Notes under the pieces: generated by a model
Seen by the model: the letters and a program-made list of their open reading frames with translations, nothing else
Database searches by the model: none
What the model was told of the DNA's origin: nothing
In this document: positions 55,320 to 64,000 of the stretch, piece by piece
Numbering within the stretch: the stretch's first letter is position 1
How the letters are laid out: each line of letters opens with the position of its first letter
Translations under genes and position numbers: made by a program
DNA from: Rhodanobacter sp. A1T4
Lineage (GTDB): Bacteria > Pseudomonadota > Gammaproteobacteria > Xanthomonadales > Rhodanobacteraceae
Direction: 5' to 3'
DNA: 64,000 bases
NCBI RefSeq assembly: GCF_014207185.1
Contig: NZ_JACHCP010000004.1
Coordinates: 248,001-312,000 of the forward strand

Positions 55320-55488
55320 TTTTGCGACATGCCGCTCAATCGCTCCGATTTCGTTCACATGTCCTCGACATTTGTTGCAATGGGGTCGGGAAGTCGTGCT
55401 ATAAATCTCCGCTTGGCATAATCGCTGAAACGATTCTTGAGTGTCGGCGAAAATGTTCAGAATGGTTGGTGCCGAAAACGTTGGCAGT

Positions 55489-56013
55489 TTACCGTTCGGT
55501 TTTGGCTTGGGAATCAGTGGTTTCGGCGAGGGACGCCAATCCAAGGAACAGTGCCCGCAATTCGGGGTCTGAGAGCGAAGCTGCAGTTGCCTGAAGATGG
55601 GCCGCCGCGGCGGGAGAAAGCGGTTTTGACCTGTCCGGCTCGATCACGACCGGCGGTTGGGGGGCCACTTTCACGGTGACTGAACTGGCGCTTGTGCCGA
55701 TGGCGTGGGCGGTGGCAAGGATCTGCGTCTGCATGAGACGCAGGCGCGTTGCCCAGGCCGGTGATGACGCCAGAAAGACGAGGCGATCGTTGCGCAGGTT
55801 GGCGAATCTCACCTGTTCGCGCAATGGCGATGGCAACGTCTGGCGCAAGGCGCGATCCAGCGCTTCGAGCTCGCCGGCCTTTTTGGCCAGCGTAGCGAAG
55901 GAGCCGCAGTCGACAAGGGACTTCGGTCCGTTGCCCATGCGGCGGGAAGTGGCCTGATTGGGGCCGGCTGGAGTGGTGCGTTGCACGGTGCCCGCATTCG
56001 ATTTTGGAAACAT
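55489..56013 (-). CDS. dciA: DciA (DUF721) helicase-loading protein
   Basis: About 174 residues from the ATG at 56013. DUF721 core: LEALDRALRQTLPSPLREQVRFANLRNDRLVFLASSPAWATRLR, the LVFLASSPAWATRLR stretch being the family hallmark. DciA helps load replicative helicase in bacteria lacking DnaC. The first ~35 residues are basic and unconserved. Its start codon abuts the ATG of the divergent M23 gene (CATATG), so each ribosome site falls in the other's coding region. Confidence 0.85.
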   Translation of the reverse strand: MFPKSNAGTVQRTTPAGPNQATSRRMGNGPKSLVDCGSFATLAKKAGELEALDRALRQTLPSPLREQVRFANLRNDRLVFLASSPAWATRLRLMQTQILATAHAIGTSASSVTVKVAPQPPVVIEPDRSKPLSPAAAAHLQATAASLSDPELRALFLGLASLAETTDSQAKTER

Positions 56014-56943
56014 ATGCAAATCATACTCGTCTCACGTTCGCGCAAATTGCCCAAAACACTTGATCTGGCCGACCGGCGCGTACGCTGGAAGCTGCTTTCG
56101 ACACTGGCGCTGGCAATTGTGGGATGTGTGGGGGCAGGCGTTGGTCTGGCTTTGACCGTGGCCAGTCCACGTGATCGGGCGCTGTCGCAAATTCACGAAC
56201 TGCAGCAGCAGATACGACAACAAAACATCCAGCTCGGCGGCGTACGCGAAGATTCCCAGCGCGGGCTTGATGCACTGGCAGTCAAGCTGGGCCAGCTGCA
56301 GGCACAGTCGACACGACTGAACGCGTTGGGCGAACGTCTTACCGAAGTCGGCAAGCTTGACGCCAGTGAATTCAATTTCGATCAGCAGCCGGCGGTCGGT
56401 GGCGTCGAGGACGTCAGCGGTAGCGCCTATGCCTTGCCGCAGACACTCGATAGCAGTATCAGCCAGCTGGCGACTCAGTTTGATACCCAGCAGGCGCAGT
56501 TGTCTGCGTTGCAGAGCCTGTTGCTGGATGCCAAGATCGAATCGAATCTGAAACCTACCGGTATGCCGGTGGAGGGCTATATATCATCGTATTTCGGTGC
56601 GCGCCCGGATCCGTTCGATGGTCGCTCCGCTCGCCACACTGGCATCGACATTGCCACCCCTTACGGCACGCCTGTGCATGCTGTGGCCGAGGGCATGGTC
56701 ACCTACGCCGGCGTGCGTAATGGCTACGGCAATGTGATCGAGATCGATCATGGCAATGGCTACATGACTCGCTATGCACACAACAGCGCGCTGGAAGTGC
56801 ATGCGGGCGAACACGTTCAGGTCGGTACCGTCGTTGCGCAGGCCGGCTCCACGGGGCGTTCGACCGGCTCGCACGTGCATTTTGAGGTTTGGTACGACGG
56901 TCGCGTGGTCAATCCGCTGGCTTTCGCACGCAATCATCGCTAG
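56014..56943 (+). CDS. M23 family metallopeptidase, membrane-anchored
   Basis: 309 residues from the ATG at 56014. One membrane helix (LSTLALAIVGCVGAGVGLAL), a coiled coil (~50-110, e.g. ELQQQIRQQNIQLGGV), then a LytM/M23 domain: GYISSYFGARPDPF, HTGIDIATPYGTPV, GNVIEIDHGNGYMTRYAH and SHVHFEVWYDG with the HxH. All zinc ligands appear intact. Peptidoglycan endopeptidase activity is the family role. Located between dciA and secA as in related genomes. Confidence 0.9.
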   Translation: MQIILVSRSRKLPKTLDLADRRVRWKLLSTLALAIVGCVGAGVGLALTVASPRDRALSQIHELQQQIRQQNIQLGGVREDSQRGLDALAVKLGQLQAQSTRLNALGERLTEVGKLDASEFNFDQQPAVGGVEDVSGSAYALPQTLDSSISQLATQFDTQQAQLSALQSLLLDAKIESNLKPTGMPVEGYISSYFGARPDPFDGRSARHTGIDIATPYGTPVHAVAEGMVTYAGVRNGYGNVIEIDHGNGYMTRYAHNSALEVHAGEHVQVGTVVAQAGSTGRSTGSHVHFEVWYDGRVVNPLAFARNHR

Positions 56944-57177
56944 CTGAAGGCTTCCAAAGGCTGGCGGTACCCTTGAATCTGGATGCGACTGCCGCCATTC
57001 GGATGGCTGGGTCGAAGTTCTGCTCCCCCTGAACAGTGCAGGTAGGTTCAGGTGCAGATACTCGCTCTTCAAGGCTACCCAATAGGGGCCGTAAAACTGG
57101 TTCGCATAGGCATGTAGTAATATGCCCGACTGGCTTGCGCGTGTTGCAGGCAACTTGTTTCCCAATCCGGAAGATCG

Positions 57178-59913
57178 ATGTTCAACCGTGCCCTGACGAG
57201 TCTTTTCGGTAGCCGCAACGATCGCGTGCTGCGCCAGCTTTCCCGAAGTGTTTCCCGCATCAATGCGCTGGAGTCCGAGTTCGAAAAGCTGAGCGACGAA
57301 GCCCTGCGTGGCAAGACCGAAGAGTTCAAGCAGCGCGTTGCCGGTGGCGAGTCGCTGGACAAACTGTTGCCGGAAGCCTTTGCGGTGGTGCGTGAGGCGG
57401 CCAAACGCACGCTGGGCATGCGCCATTACGATGTGCAGATGATCGGCGGCATGGTGCTGCATTCGGGCAAGATCGCCGAAATGCGCACTGGTGAAGGCAA
57501 GACCCTGGTTGGTACGTTACCGGTCTATCTCAATGCGCTGGCCGGCAACGGCGTGCATGTGGTTACCGTCAACGATTACCTGGCGCGCCGCGACTCCGCG
57601 CAGATGGGCAAGCTGTACAACTTTCTTGGTCTCAATGTGGGTGTGGTGTATCCGGGGATGGATCACGCCGACAAGCACGAGGCTTACGCTGCCGATATCA
57701 CCTATGGCACCAACAATGAATTCGGTTTCGACTACCTGCGCGACAACATGGCGCTCAGCAAGGAGCAGCGCTACCAGCGCGGCCTGCATTACGCCATCGT
57801 CGATGAGGTCGATTCGATCCTGATCGACGAAGCGCGCACGCCGCTGATCATCTCCGGTCCGGCGGAGGATTCGCCGCAGCTGTATCTGGCGGTGAACAAG
57901 ATCGTGCCGCGGATGATCCGCCAGCCCGACGAAACCAGTCCTGGCGACTACTGGGTCGATGAAAAGCAGAAGCAGGTGCACCTGTCCGAAGAGGGCATGC
58001 AGCACGCTGACGAATTGCTGCGCGAAGCCGGAGTCATTGAGCAGGACAGTGGCCTGTACGACTCGAAGAATCTGGCCGTAGTGCATCACCTCAACGCGGC
58101 GCTGCGTGCGAACGGTATTTACCAGCGCGATGTCGATTACATCGTGCGCGACGGTGAGGTCATCATCGTCGACGAGTTCACCGGACGTACCCTGGCCGGG
58201 CGCCGTTGGTCCGACGGCTTGCATCAGGCCGTCGAGGCGAAGGAAGGCGTACCAATCCAGCGCGAAAACCAGACGCTGGCCACGGTGACGTTCCAGAATC
58301 TGTTCCGCATGTACAAGAAGCTGGCCGGCATGACCGGCACGGCCGATACCGAGGCGTTCGAGTTCCAAAGCATCTACGGCCTGGAAGTGGTGGTCATTCC
58401 GACCCACATGCCGATGATCCGCAAAGACAACTCGGACATGATTTTCCTCGCGCAGGATCCGAAATACCGCGCGGTGATCGAGGACATCAAGGCCTGCCAC
58501 GAGCGCGGCCAGCCGGTGCTGGTCGGTACTACTTCGATCGAGGTGTCCGAGCTGTTGTCCGGTCTGCTTACACAGGCAAAGGTGACTCACGAGGTCCTCA
58601 ATGCCAAGCAGCACGAGCGCGAAGCGCACATCGTGGCGCAGGCTGGCGCGCCGGGGCAGGTGACCATCGCCACGAATATGGCTGGTCGCGGTACCGATAT
58701 CGTGCTCGGTGGCAGCCTCGAGGCGGCAATGTCCAAGCTGCCCGAGGGCGCCAGCGAGATCGAGCGCCAGCGTGTCAAGACCGAATGGAAAAAGCTCCAC
58801 GAGCAGGTGCTCGCGGCCGGCGGCCTGCACATCATCGGCACCGAGCGGCACGAGTCGCGCCGCATCGATAACCAGCTGCGCGGCCGTTCGGGTCGCCAGG
58901 GCGATCCGGGCTCCTCGCGCTTTTATCTGTCGCTGGAAGACAATCTGCTGCGCATCTTCGGCGGCGAAGGCCTTATCCGCTGGATGAAGCGCTTCGGCAT
59001 GAAGGACGACGATGCGCTGGAAGATCGCATGATCAGCCGGCAGATCGAAAAGGCCCAGCGCAAGGTCGAGCAGCACAACTTCGATATCCGCAAACACCTG
59101 CTTGAATTCGATGACGTTGCCAACGATCAGCGCAAGGTGATCTATCGCCAGCGCGACGAATTGCTCGAGGGTGAAGAGGTTTCCGCCACGGTCACCGACA
59201 TCCGCGAAGACGTCGTGCAGTCGTTGGTGCGCGCGCATGTGCCAGCTGAAAGCATCGACGAGCAGTGGGATATCCCCGCGCTGAATCGTGAGCTCGAAAG
59301 CGAATTTGGTCTTTCGCTTGATTTGCCGAATTGGATCGAACAGCAGCACGAGATCGACGCCGAGATGATTCTTGGCCACGTGCGCGAATCCGTGGACGGG
59401 TTTTTCCAGGCCAAGGAAGCGCAGGTCGGCGCAGACACCATGCGTCAGCTGGAAAAGCACATCATGCTCACCGTGGTAGACAACGCTTGGAAAGATCATC
59501 TGGCGAACATGGACTACCTGCGCCAGGGCATTTATCTGGTCGGTTACGCTCAGCAGGATCCGAAGCAGGCGTTCAAGCGCGAGTCGTTCAAGCTGTTTTC
59601 TGAAATGCTCAACCGGATCAAGGCCGAAGTGGTGCAGATGCTGGCACGTATCCGCATCCGCAGCGAGGAAGAGGTCGCGGCGATGGAAGCCGAGCAACAG
59701 CGTTTGGCCGAGCGCCTGCAGACGCAGATGCTGGCTACCGGCGGTGGCGCTCCGGCGAATGCGTTTGCGGCACCGTCGATCGAAGCCTCAGGCAATACCG
59801 GTAACTATCAGCGCTTGCCGGAACCGGATAATAGCCCGAAGGTCGGTCGCAACGATCCGTGCCCGTGTGGCTCAGGCAAAAAGTACAAACATTGCCACGG
59901 GCAACTGGCCTGA
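57178..59913 (+). CDS. secA: Preprotein translocase ATPase SecA
   Basis: 911 residues. Walker [31 protein letters not shown], the preprotein cross-linking region, [14 protein letters not shown], and the C-terminal zinc/SecB-binding motif [14 protein letters not shown]. Full length. It drives export through SecYEG, needed for the signal-peptide-bearing immunity proteins encoded in this window. Confidence 0.98.
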   Translation: MFNRALTSLFGSRNDRVLRQLSRSVSRINALESEFEKLSDEALRGKTEEFKQRVAGGESLDKLLPEAFAVVREAAKRTLGMRHYDVQMIGGMVLHSGKIAEMRTGEGKTLVGTLPVYLNALAGNGVHVVTVNDYLARRDSAQMGKLYNFLGLNVGVVYPGMDHADKHEAYAADITYGTNNEFGFDYLRDNMALSKEQRYQRGLHYAIVDEVDSILIDEARTPLIISGPAEDSPQLYLAVNKIVPRMIRQPDETSPGDYWVDEKQKQVHLSEEGMQHADELLREAGVIEQDSGLYDSKNLAVVHHLNAALRANGIYQRDVDYIVRDGEVIIVDEFTGRTLAGRRWSDGLHQAVEAKEGVPIQRENQTLATVTFQNLFRMYKKLAGMTGTADTEAFEFQSIYGLEVVVIPTHMPMIRKDNSDMIFLAQDPKYRAVIEDIKACHERGQPVLVGTTSIEVSELLSGLLTQAKVTHEVLNAKQHEREAHIVAQAGAPGQVTIATNMAGRGTDIVLGGSLEAAMSKLPEGASEIERQRVKTEWKKLHEQVLAAGGLHIIGTERHESRRIDNQLRGRSGRQGDPGSSRFYLSLEDNLLRIFGGEGLIRWMKRFGMKDDDALEDRMISRQIEKAQRKVEQHNFDIRKHLLEFDDVANDQRKVIYRQRDELLEGEEVSATVTDIREDVVQSLVRAHVPAESIDEQWDIPALNRELESEFGLSLDLPNWIEQQHEIDAEMILGHVRESVDGFFQAKEAQVGADTMRQLEKHIMLTVVDNAWKDHLANMDYLRQGIYLVGYAQQDPKQAFKRESFKLFSEMLNRIKAEVVQMLARIRIRSEEEVAAMEAEQQRLAERLQTQMLATGGGAPANAFAAPSIEASGNTGNYQRLPEPDNSPKVGRNDPCPCGSGKKYKHCHGQLA

Positions 59914-59947
59914 TCCATTTAGGTTGAAAGGCTTCTGCTCAATCAAG

Positions 59948-59973
59948 AAAAACCCCGCTGAGGCGGGGTTTTT
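59948..59973. terminator. Bidirectional terminator between secA and apaH
   Basis: AAAAACCCCGC, loop TGAG, GCGGGGTTTTT: a symmetric stem flanked by A and T runs, serving both convergent genes. Confidence 0.92.
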
Positions 59974-59986
59974 CATTGGCTGAAAC

Positions 59987-60838
59987 TCAATCCTCGCCAC
60001 CTGGCGGTCGTTTTCGGTGTGGCTCCGCGTTGACGGTGATGTACTGCGGCTCTTCGCCATCGATCCGCAGTGCCGTCAGTTTGCCGCCCCAGACACAACC
60101 GGTGTCGATGGCATGCACGCCGAGTCCGGCAAACCGTCCCAGCGCCGACCAGTGCCCGCAGACGATCTGCGTTTCGCGACGTCGCATGCCGGGAACCTCG
60201 AACCATGGATACAGACCGGGTTTCTGCGTGCCAGGAATATCCTTGGCGTCGAAATCGATCCGGCCATTGACATCGCAGTAGCGCATCCGGGTCATGGTGT
60301 TGATCGTCGCACGCTGGCGATCCAGCCCCTGCAGACGGCTCGACCATACGGCCGGGCGATTGCCGAACAGATTGCGCAGTAGTCGCGGATGCCGTGGGCT
60401 GGACAGCTCGCGCTCGACATCCTGTGCCGCGCGCTGCGCCTGCTTCAGGGTCCACATTGGCGCGAGACCCGCATGCACCATCGTCCAGTTGAGTTGTTCG
60501 TCGTGATGCAGGAGTTTTTGCGAACGCAGCCATTCGAACAGCACGGGAGCGTCATCGGCGAACAGCACTTCGCGCAGCTCCGGATTTACCCGTGCCTGCG
60601 CATCCGGCCTACGCTGCGCGATCGCCAGAAGGCTGAGGTCGTGATTGCCAAGCGTCACCACACTGGACTCGCGCAGCTCGTGGATCAGCCGCAGCGTATC
60701 CAGCGACTGTCCACCGCGGTTGACCAGGTCGCCACAAAACCACAGTTGATCCTGCGACGGATCAAAGCGCAGTTTCTCCAGCAAACGCTGCAGTTCGGGA
60801 TAACAACCCTGCACGTCGCCAATGGCGTACGTGGCCAT
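59987..60838 (-). CDS. apaH: Symmetrical Ap4A hydrolase
   Basis: 283-residue metallophosphatase cleaving diadenosine tetraphosphate to ADP. YAIGDVQGCYPEL, FCGDLVNRGGQSLD, LGNHDLSLLA, MVHAGLAPMW, VCGHWSALG and AIDTGCVWGGKL are all present. Start at 60838 (MATYAIGDVQG); the longer upstream frame lies in apaG. 16 bases from apaG. Confidence 0.96.
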   Translation of the reverse strand: MATYAIGDVQGCYPELQRLLEKLRFDPSQDQLWFCGDLVNRGGQSLDTLRLIHELRESSVVTLGNHDLSLLAIAQRRPDAQARVNPELREVLFADDAPVLFEWLRSQKLLHHDEQLNWTMVHAGLAPMWTLKQAQRAAQDVERELSSPRHPRLLRNLFGNRPAVWSSRLQGLDRQRATINTMTRMRYCDVNGRIDFDAKDIPGTQKPGLYPWFEVPGMRRRETQIVCGHWSALGRFAGLGVHAIDTGCVWGGKLTALRIDGEEPQYITVNAEPHRKRPPGGED

Positions 60839-60854
60839 GGTCAGATCGCGTCCA

Positions 60855-61238
60855 TCAGTGCAGCGTGCGCGGGATGGACAGGGTGAAGGTCGGGATCGGC
60901 GCCTCGAAATGTGTGCCGTCGTCGGCCAGCATTTGATAACTGCCGCCCATGGTGCCGACCGGTGTCTCCAGTACGGCACCTGAGGTGTATTCGAAGTCAT
61001 CGCCCGGGCGCATCCATGGCTGCTCGCCGACCACGCCGTCGCCACGCACTTCCTCCACCTTGCCGTTGGCGTCGGTGATCATCCAGTGGCGGGTCAGCAG
61101 GCGCGCAGGCATGTCGCCTGCGTTGCGCAGGGTAATCGTGTAGGCGAAAACGTAGCGATTGTCACCGGGCTTCGATTGATCGGGGACGAAGCGCGTTTCG
61201 ACCTGCACATCGATCGTGTAGGAAGCTTTTTCATTCAT
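60855..61238 (-). CDS. apaG: ApaG (Co2+/Mg2+ efflux-associated) protein
   Basis: 127 residues of the ApaG fold: VQVETRFVPDQS, FAYTITLRNAGDMPARLLTRHWMITDANG-type segment, VVGEQPWMRPGDDFEYTSGA, and GTMGGSYQM. Exact biochemical role unknown. Sits between rsmA and apaH in the conserved operon. Confidence 0.95.
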   Translation of the reverse strand: MNEKASYTIDVQVETRFVPDQSKPGDNRYVFAYTITLRNAGDMPARLLTRHWMITDANGKVEEVRGDGVVGEQPWMRPGDDFEYTSGAVLETPVGTMGGSYQMLADDGTHFEAPIPTFTLSIPRTLH

Positions 61239-61311
61239 GGCCCGATTGTAAGGCTTGCCACCGTGAATGGGGTGCAGCCTTCACGTCTGTGATGAAACCC
61301 GGGCAATAAAT

Positions 61312-62109
61312 CTATTCGTGCGACTGCGCGCTGTAGACCTTGGCCAGTCGCACAAAGTCCTCCGGCGCCAGCGTTTCAGCGCGCGCCTTGGGGTCGACAT
61401 CGGCGCTGCGGATGGCGTCACTGTCGAGCAACTGCTTGAGTGCATTGCTGAGCGTCTTGCGCCGCTGTGCGAAGGCTGCCTTCACCACGGCATAAACATG
61501 CGTGGGATCGGCATCGTGTTGCTGCTCAGGTGACAGCGGCAGCAGGCGCACGACAGATGACTCCACTTTTGGCGGTGGACGAAACGCCTCGGGCGGCACG
61601 TCGAACAGCGGCTCGACCCGGCACGCCAACTGCAACATCACCGAGAGCCGCCCGTAGACTTTACTGCCGGGTTCGGCGGCCATGCGATCGACCACTTCCT
61701 TCTGCAGCATGAAATGCAGATCCTGGATCGCACCAAAGTGATCGACGCAGTGAAACAGGATCGGGCTGGAAATGTAATACGGCAGATTGCCGGCAATACG
61801 CAGCCGCGGTACGCCGAGGCTTTGCGCCAGCGCGGTGAAGTCCACCTTCAACACGTCGGCGTGGATGATTTGCAGTTCGCCCACGCTGGCCGCACGCGCC
61901 TGCAGACCAGGGATGAGATCAGTATCGAGTTCGATTGCGGTGAGCTTGCCTGCGGCCTTCAGCAGTGGCAGCGTCAGCGCGCCCTCCCCGGGGCCGATTT
62001 CGACCACGACGTCCTCGGCGTGGGGTGCAATCATGCTGACGATCTGCGCGATGTACCGCTGGTCGTGCAGAAAGTGCTGGCCAAAACTTTTCTTGGGGCG
62101 AGCGCTCAT
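61312..62109 (-). CDS. rsmA: 16S rRNA dimethyladenosine transferase
   Basis: 265-residue KsgA-type enzyme methylating A1518/A1519. KKSFGQHFLHDQ, VEIGPGEGALTLPLL (SAM site), IAGNLPYYISSPIL with catalytic NLPY, and FRPPPKVESSVV. Overlaps pdxA by four bases (ATGA). Confidence 0.97.
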   Translation of the reverse strand: MSARPKKSFGQHFLHDQRYIAQIVSMIAPHAEDVVVEIGPGEGALTLPLLKAAGKLTAIELDTDLIPGLQARAASVGELQIIHADVLKVDFTALAQSLGVPRLRIAGNLPYYISSPILFHCVDHFGAIQDLHFMLQKEVVDRMAAEPGSKVYGRLSVMLQLACRVEPLFDVPPEAFRPPPKVESSVVRLLPLSPEQQHDADPTHVYAVVKAAFAQRRKTLSNALKQLLDSDAIRSADVDPKARAETLAPEDFVRLAKVYSAQSHE

Positions 62110-63164
62110 GAGGTGGTTCCTGGCGGAGATTGCCCCTCACCTCGTTCCTCTCCCCGCCGGGGGGAGGATGGATGAGTGGCACGGCGCGCCACGAGCTCCA
62201 ATGCCATCTGTGCTGCGGCAATCAGGCTGGCGGGGTCGGCTTTGCCGGTTCCCGCAAGATCCAGCGCGGTGCCGTGATCGACCGATGTGCGGATAAATGG
62301 CAGGCCGAGCGTGAGGTTCACCGTCCGATCGAACGCCTCGCTCTTCAACACCGGCAATGCCTGATCGTGGTACATCGCCAGCACCGCGTCGTAGTGCTGA
62401 CGTTGCGCTGGTACAAAGGCGGTGTCAGCCGGCAGTGGCCCAAGCAGGTGCATGCCTTCCGCGCGCAGTGCTTGCATGGTCGGGATGATCGTGTCGATTT
62501 CCTCATGTCCCATATGGCCGGCTTCACCGGCATGCGGGTTGAGACCCAGCACCGCTATGCGTGGCGCGGCCAGGCCAAACTTTTCGCGGAGCTCCGCATG
62601 CACGATACGCAGTGTGCGTGTCAGCCACGGCTCTGTGATAGCTGCCGATACCGCAGCCAGCGGCAGATGCGTGGTGACCAGGGCTACCCGAAGCTCGGGG
62701 CTCGCCAGCATCATCACTACATCGGTACGCGTGCGTTCGGCGAAAAATTCGGTGTGACCACTGAAGCGGATGCCAGCGTCGTTGATGGATGACTTCTGCA
62801 ACGGCGCAGTGACTACAGCGTCATAGCGGCCGGCCATGCAGCCATCGCTGGCTTCGGCCAGCGTGGCAAGCACGTGGCTTGCGTTGATTGGATCGGGATG
62901 GCCGGGAATTTCCTGTGCGGCCAGCGGCACGTGTCTGACGCGCAGCGTTCCGGGCACTCGTTGGAATTCCGGGCTGCTGTCGTCGTTAACCAGTTCAATG
63001 GTGGTGCCGCAGCTTGCAGCGGCACGTTCGAGCAGGCTGCGGTCGGTAATCGCGATAAGGCTGGCGGGCAATGGGCTGGCGGCTAGCCTTATCAGCAGTT
63101 CCGGACCGATGCCGGCCGGCTCACCGGCCGTGATGGCGAGCCGCGGGAGTGGCGCCCCGTTCAA
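62106..63164 (-). CDS. pdxA: 4-hydroxythreonine-4-phosphate dehydrogenase
   Basis: 352-residue enzyme of pyridoxal phosphate synthesis. AITAGEPAGIGPEL start, PLQKSSINDAGIRFSGHTEFFAERT, LGLNPHAGEAGHMGHEE, ALAMYHDQ-type segment as VLAMYHDQALPVLK, and FIRTSVDHGTALDLAGTGKAD near the end. The last ~22 residues (HPSSPRRGEERGEGQSPPG) come from a REP-like sequence and extend past the usual C-terminus. Seven bases after surA. Confidence 0.95.
   Translation of the reverse strand: MNGAPLPRLAITAGEPAGIGPELLIRLAASPLPASLIAITDRSLLERAAASCGTTIELVNDDSSPEFQRVPGTLRVRHVPLAAQEIPGHPDPINASHVLATLAEASDGCMAGRYDAVVTAPLQKSSINDAGIRFSGHTEFFAERTRTDVVMMLASPELRVALVTTHLPLAAVSAAITEPWLTRTLRIVHAELREKFGLAAPRIAVLGLNPHAGEAGHMGHEEIDTIIPTMQALRAEGMHLLGPLPADTAFVPAQRQHYDAVLAMYHDQALPVLKSEAFDRTVNLTLGLPFIRTSVDHGTALDLAGTGKADPASLIAAAQMALELVARRATHPSSPRRGEERGEGQSPPGTTS
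62133..62176. repeat. REP-like sequence inside the pdxA 3' end
   Basis: A GC-rich interrupted palindrome (CCCTCACCTCGTTCCTCTCC, then CCGCC GGGGGGAGGATG) of the type often scattered between genes in Xanthomonadales. Here it is read through as the last codons of pdxA. Confidence 0.5.
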
Positions 63165-63170
63165 CGTGGC

Positions 63171-64000
63171 TTACGGGCTAGTGCTGGTCGCGGATGCCTG
63201 ATCGTCCGCTGAGCGCAGTTCGGGCACCAGGATGTTGATATAGGCACCGGCGCGCATCTGACGCAGATAGTCGTCATACGCCTGATCGGACTTGCGGTTG
63301 CCGATGGCTTGGCGCGCGTTGTTGCGGGCGATTTCATCGGTGAGATCGCTCTGGCGTGTGCCGAGTCGCTGCAAGATGTCCCAACCGGCTTCGGTCTGGA
63401 ACGGCTGCGATACCTGGTTGTCCTTCAGCGCGTCGATCTGCTGGGCGATGCTCGAACCCCAATCCTGCTGCTTGAACCAGCCCATGTCGCCACCGGCGTT
63501 CGCTGTGGTCGGGTCGGCCGAGTCCTTCTTCGCTGCGGCGGCGAAGTCCTCATGTTTGTTGACGATGCGGTTATAGATGTCTTGCGCCTTCTGCTGCGCT
63601 TGTTCGGGAGTGATCAGCTCGCTCGGTTTGATCAGGATCTGGCGCGCGTGATATTCGGTCACGACCTGGCGGCTGGGCTCGCGCTGGCCGATCAGCTTGA
63701 TGATGTTGAAGCCGGTCGGGCCGCGCAGGGCCGGACTCACGTCGCCAGGTTTCATCGCCGTAACGGTGTCGGTAAACGCCGGCGGAATAGCGTCCATGCG
63801 GCGCCAGCCCAGATCGCCGCCTTCCAGCGCATCGGAGGCATCGGAAAAGCGGATCGCTGCCGCGTTGAAATCCATGCCACCCTTGAGCGCGGCAACGGCC
63901 TGCTCGGCTTTCGCCTGGGTTGCCTGGATGGCGGCAGCGTCGGCGCCGCTCGGCGTGCTGATCTGGATATGCGCCAGATGCACTTCGCCAGCCTTGTAGG
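63171..64000 (-). CDS. surA: Periplasmic chaperone/PPIase SurA, 3' part
   Basis: C-terminal ~276 codons; the 5' end lies beyond the right edge. Two parvulin-type domains: VHLAHIQIST... GGDLGWRRMDAIPPAF... FNIIKLIGQRE, and YHARQILIKPSELIT... AGGDMGWFKQQDW... GWDILQRLGTRQSD. Ends with SurA's C-terminal helix region (YDDYLRQMRAGAYINIL). It folds outer-membrane proteins. Head of the surA-pdxA-rsmA-apaG-apaH operon. Confidence 0.95.
   Translation of the reverse strand, partial: YKAGEVHLAHIQISTPSGADAAAIQATQAKAEQAVAALKGGMDFNAAAIRFSDASDALEGGDLGWRRMDAIPPAFTDTVTAMKPGDVSPALRGPTGFNIIKLIGQREPSRQVVTEYHARQILIKPSELITPEQAQQKAQDIYNRIVNKHEDFAAAAKKDSADPTTANAGGDMGWFKQQDWGSSIAQQIDALKDNQVSQPFQTEAGWDILQRLGTRQSDLTDEIARNNARQAIGNRKSDQAYDDYLRQMRAGAYINILVPELRSADDQASATSTSP

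Noticed and set aside
57517-59697. 726-codon open frame antisense to secA
   Set aside because: A GC-codon shadow of secA; the product (His/Asp/Val-rich) resembles no family and secA is unambiguous.

Overview
The window looks like a chromosomal segment of a gammaproteobacterium in the order Xanthomonadales, most likely family Rhodanobacteraceae (Dyella/Rhodanobacter-like). This rests on gene content and order: rsmI-lpoA-yraN next to rnpB, then mraZ to ftsZ, lpxC, divergent dciA, an M23 peptidase and secA, then the surA-pdxA-rsmA-apaG-apaH block. A Xanthomonadales-type bacteria-killing type IV secretion system (X-T4SS) with XVIPCD-tailed effectors supports the same placement. The placement is inference; no database search was possible.

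Layout. 1-10.2 kb is ordinary chromosome: a D,D-carboxypeptidase, metK, metE with a cobalamin riboswitch, a lipoprotein esterase, dusB, a histidine phosphatase and a NupG-like nucleoside transporter. 10.2-33.8 kb, all on the minus strand, is the accessory region: a complete T4SS (virB7-B8-B9-B10-B11-B1-B2-B3-B4-B5-B6, with virD4 at the far end) and an island of toxin/immunity genes between virB6 and virD4. Four intact effectors share a C-terminal XVIPCD domain with a Gln/Pro-rich tail, but carry different N-terminal toxins: class 3-type lipase, FlgJ-like glucosaminidase, lysozyme-like muramidase and M15 peptidase. Each follows a gene for a small exported protein, the likely immunity protein. 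The island also holds debris: a fifth effector reduced to its first ~41 codons and fused in frame to an exported protein, a frameshifted orphan immunity gene, a tandem DUF4189 pair and a 55-codon signal-peptide stub.

34.3-37.5 kb has yraN, lpoA and rsmI. 37.5-38.3 kb has a near-perfect long inverted repeat, RNase P RNA and the mra promoter with a MraZ-type operator. 38.3-53.9 kb is the dcw cluster (mraZ, rsmH, ftsL, ftsI, murE, murF, mraY, ftsW, murG, murC, ddl, ftsQ, ftsA, ftsZ), mostly with overlapping start/stop codons, followed by lpxC. 55.5-60 kb has dciA, an M23 peptidase and secA. 60-64 kb has apaH, apaG, rsmA, pdxA and partial surA on the minus strand.

How it fits together. The right half builds and divides the cell envelope. 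The left-centre accessory region appears to export enzymes that break the same polymers (glycan strands, cross-link peptides, phospholipids) in competitors, with periplasmic or lipoprotein immunity factors protecting the producer. The X-T4SS/XVIPCD class is established; what is new to look at here is the effector set, its mosaic structure and the decaying or recombining toxin/immunity pairs.
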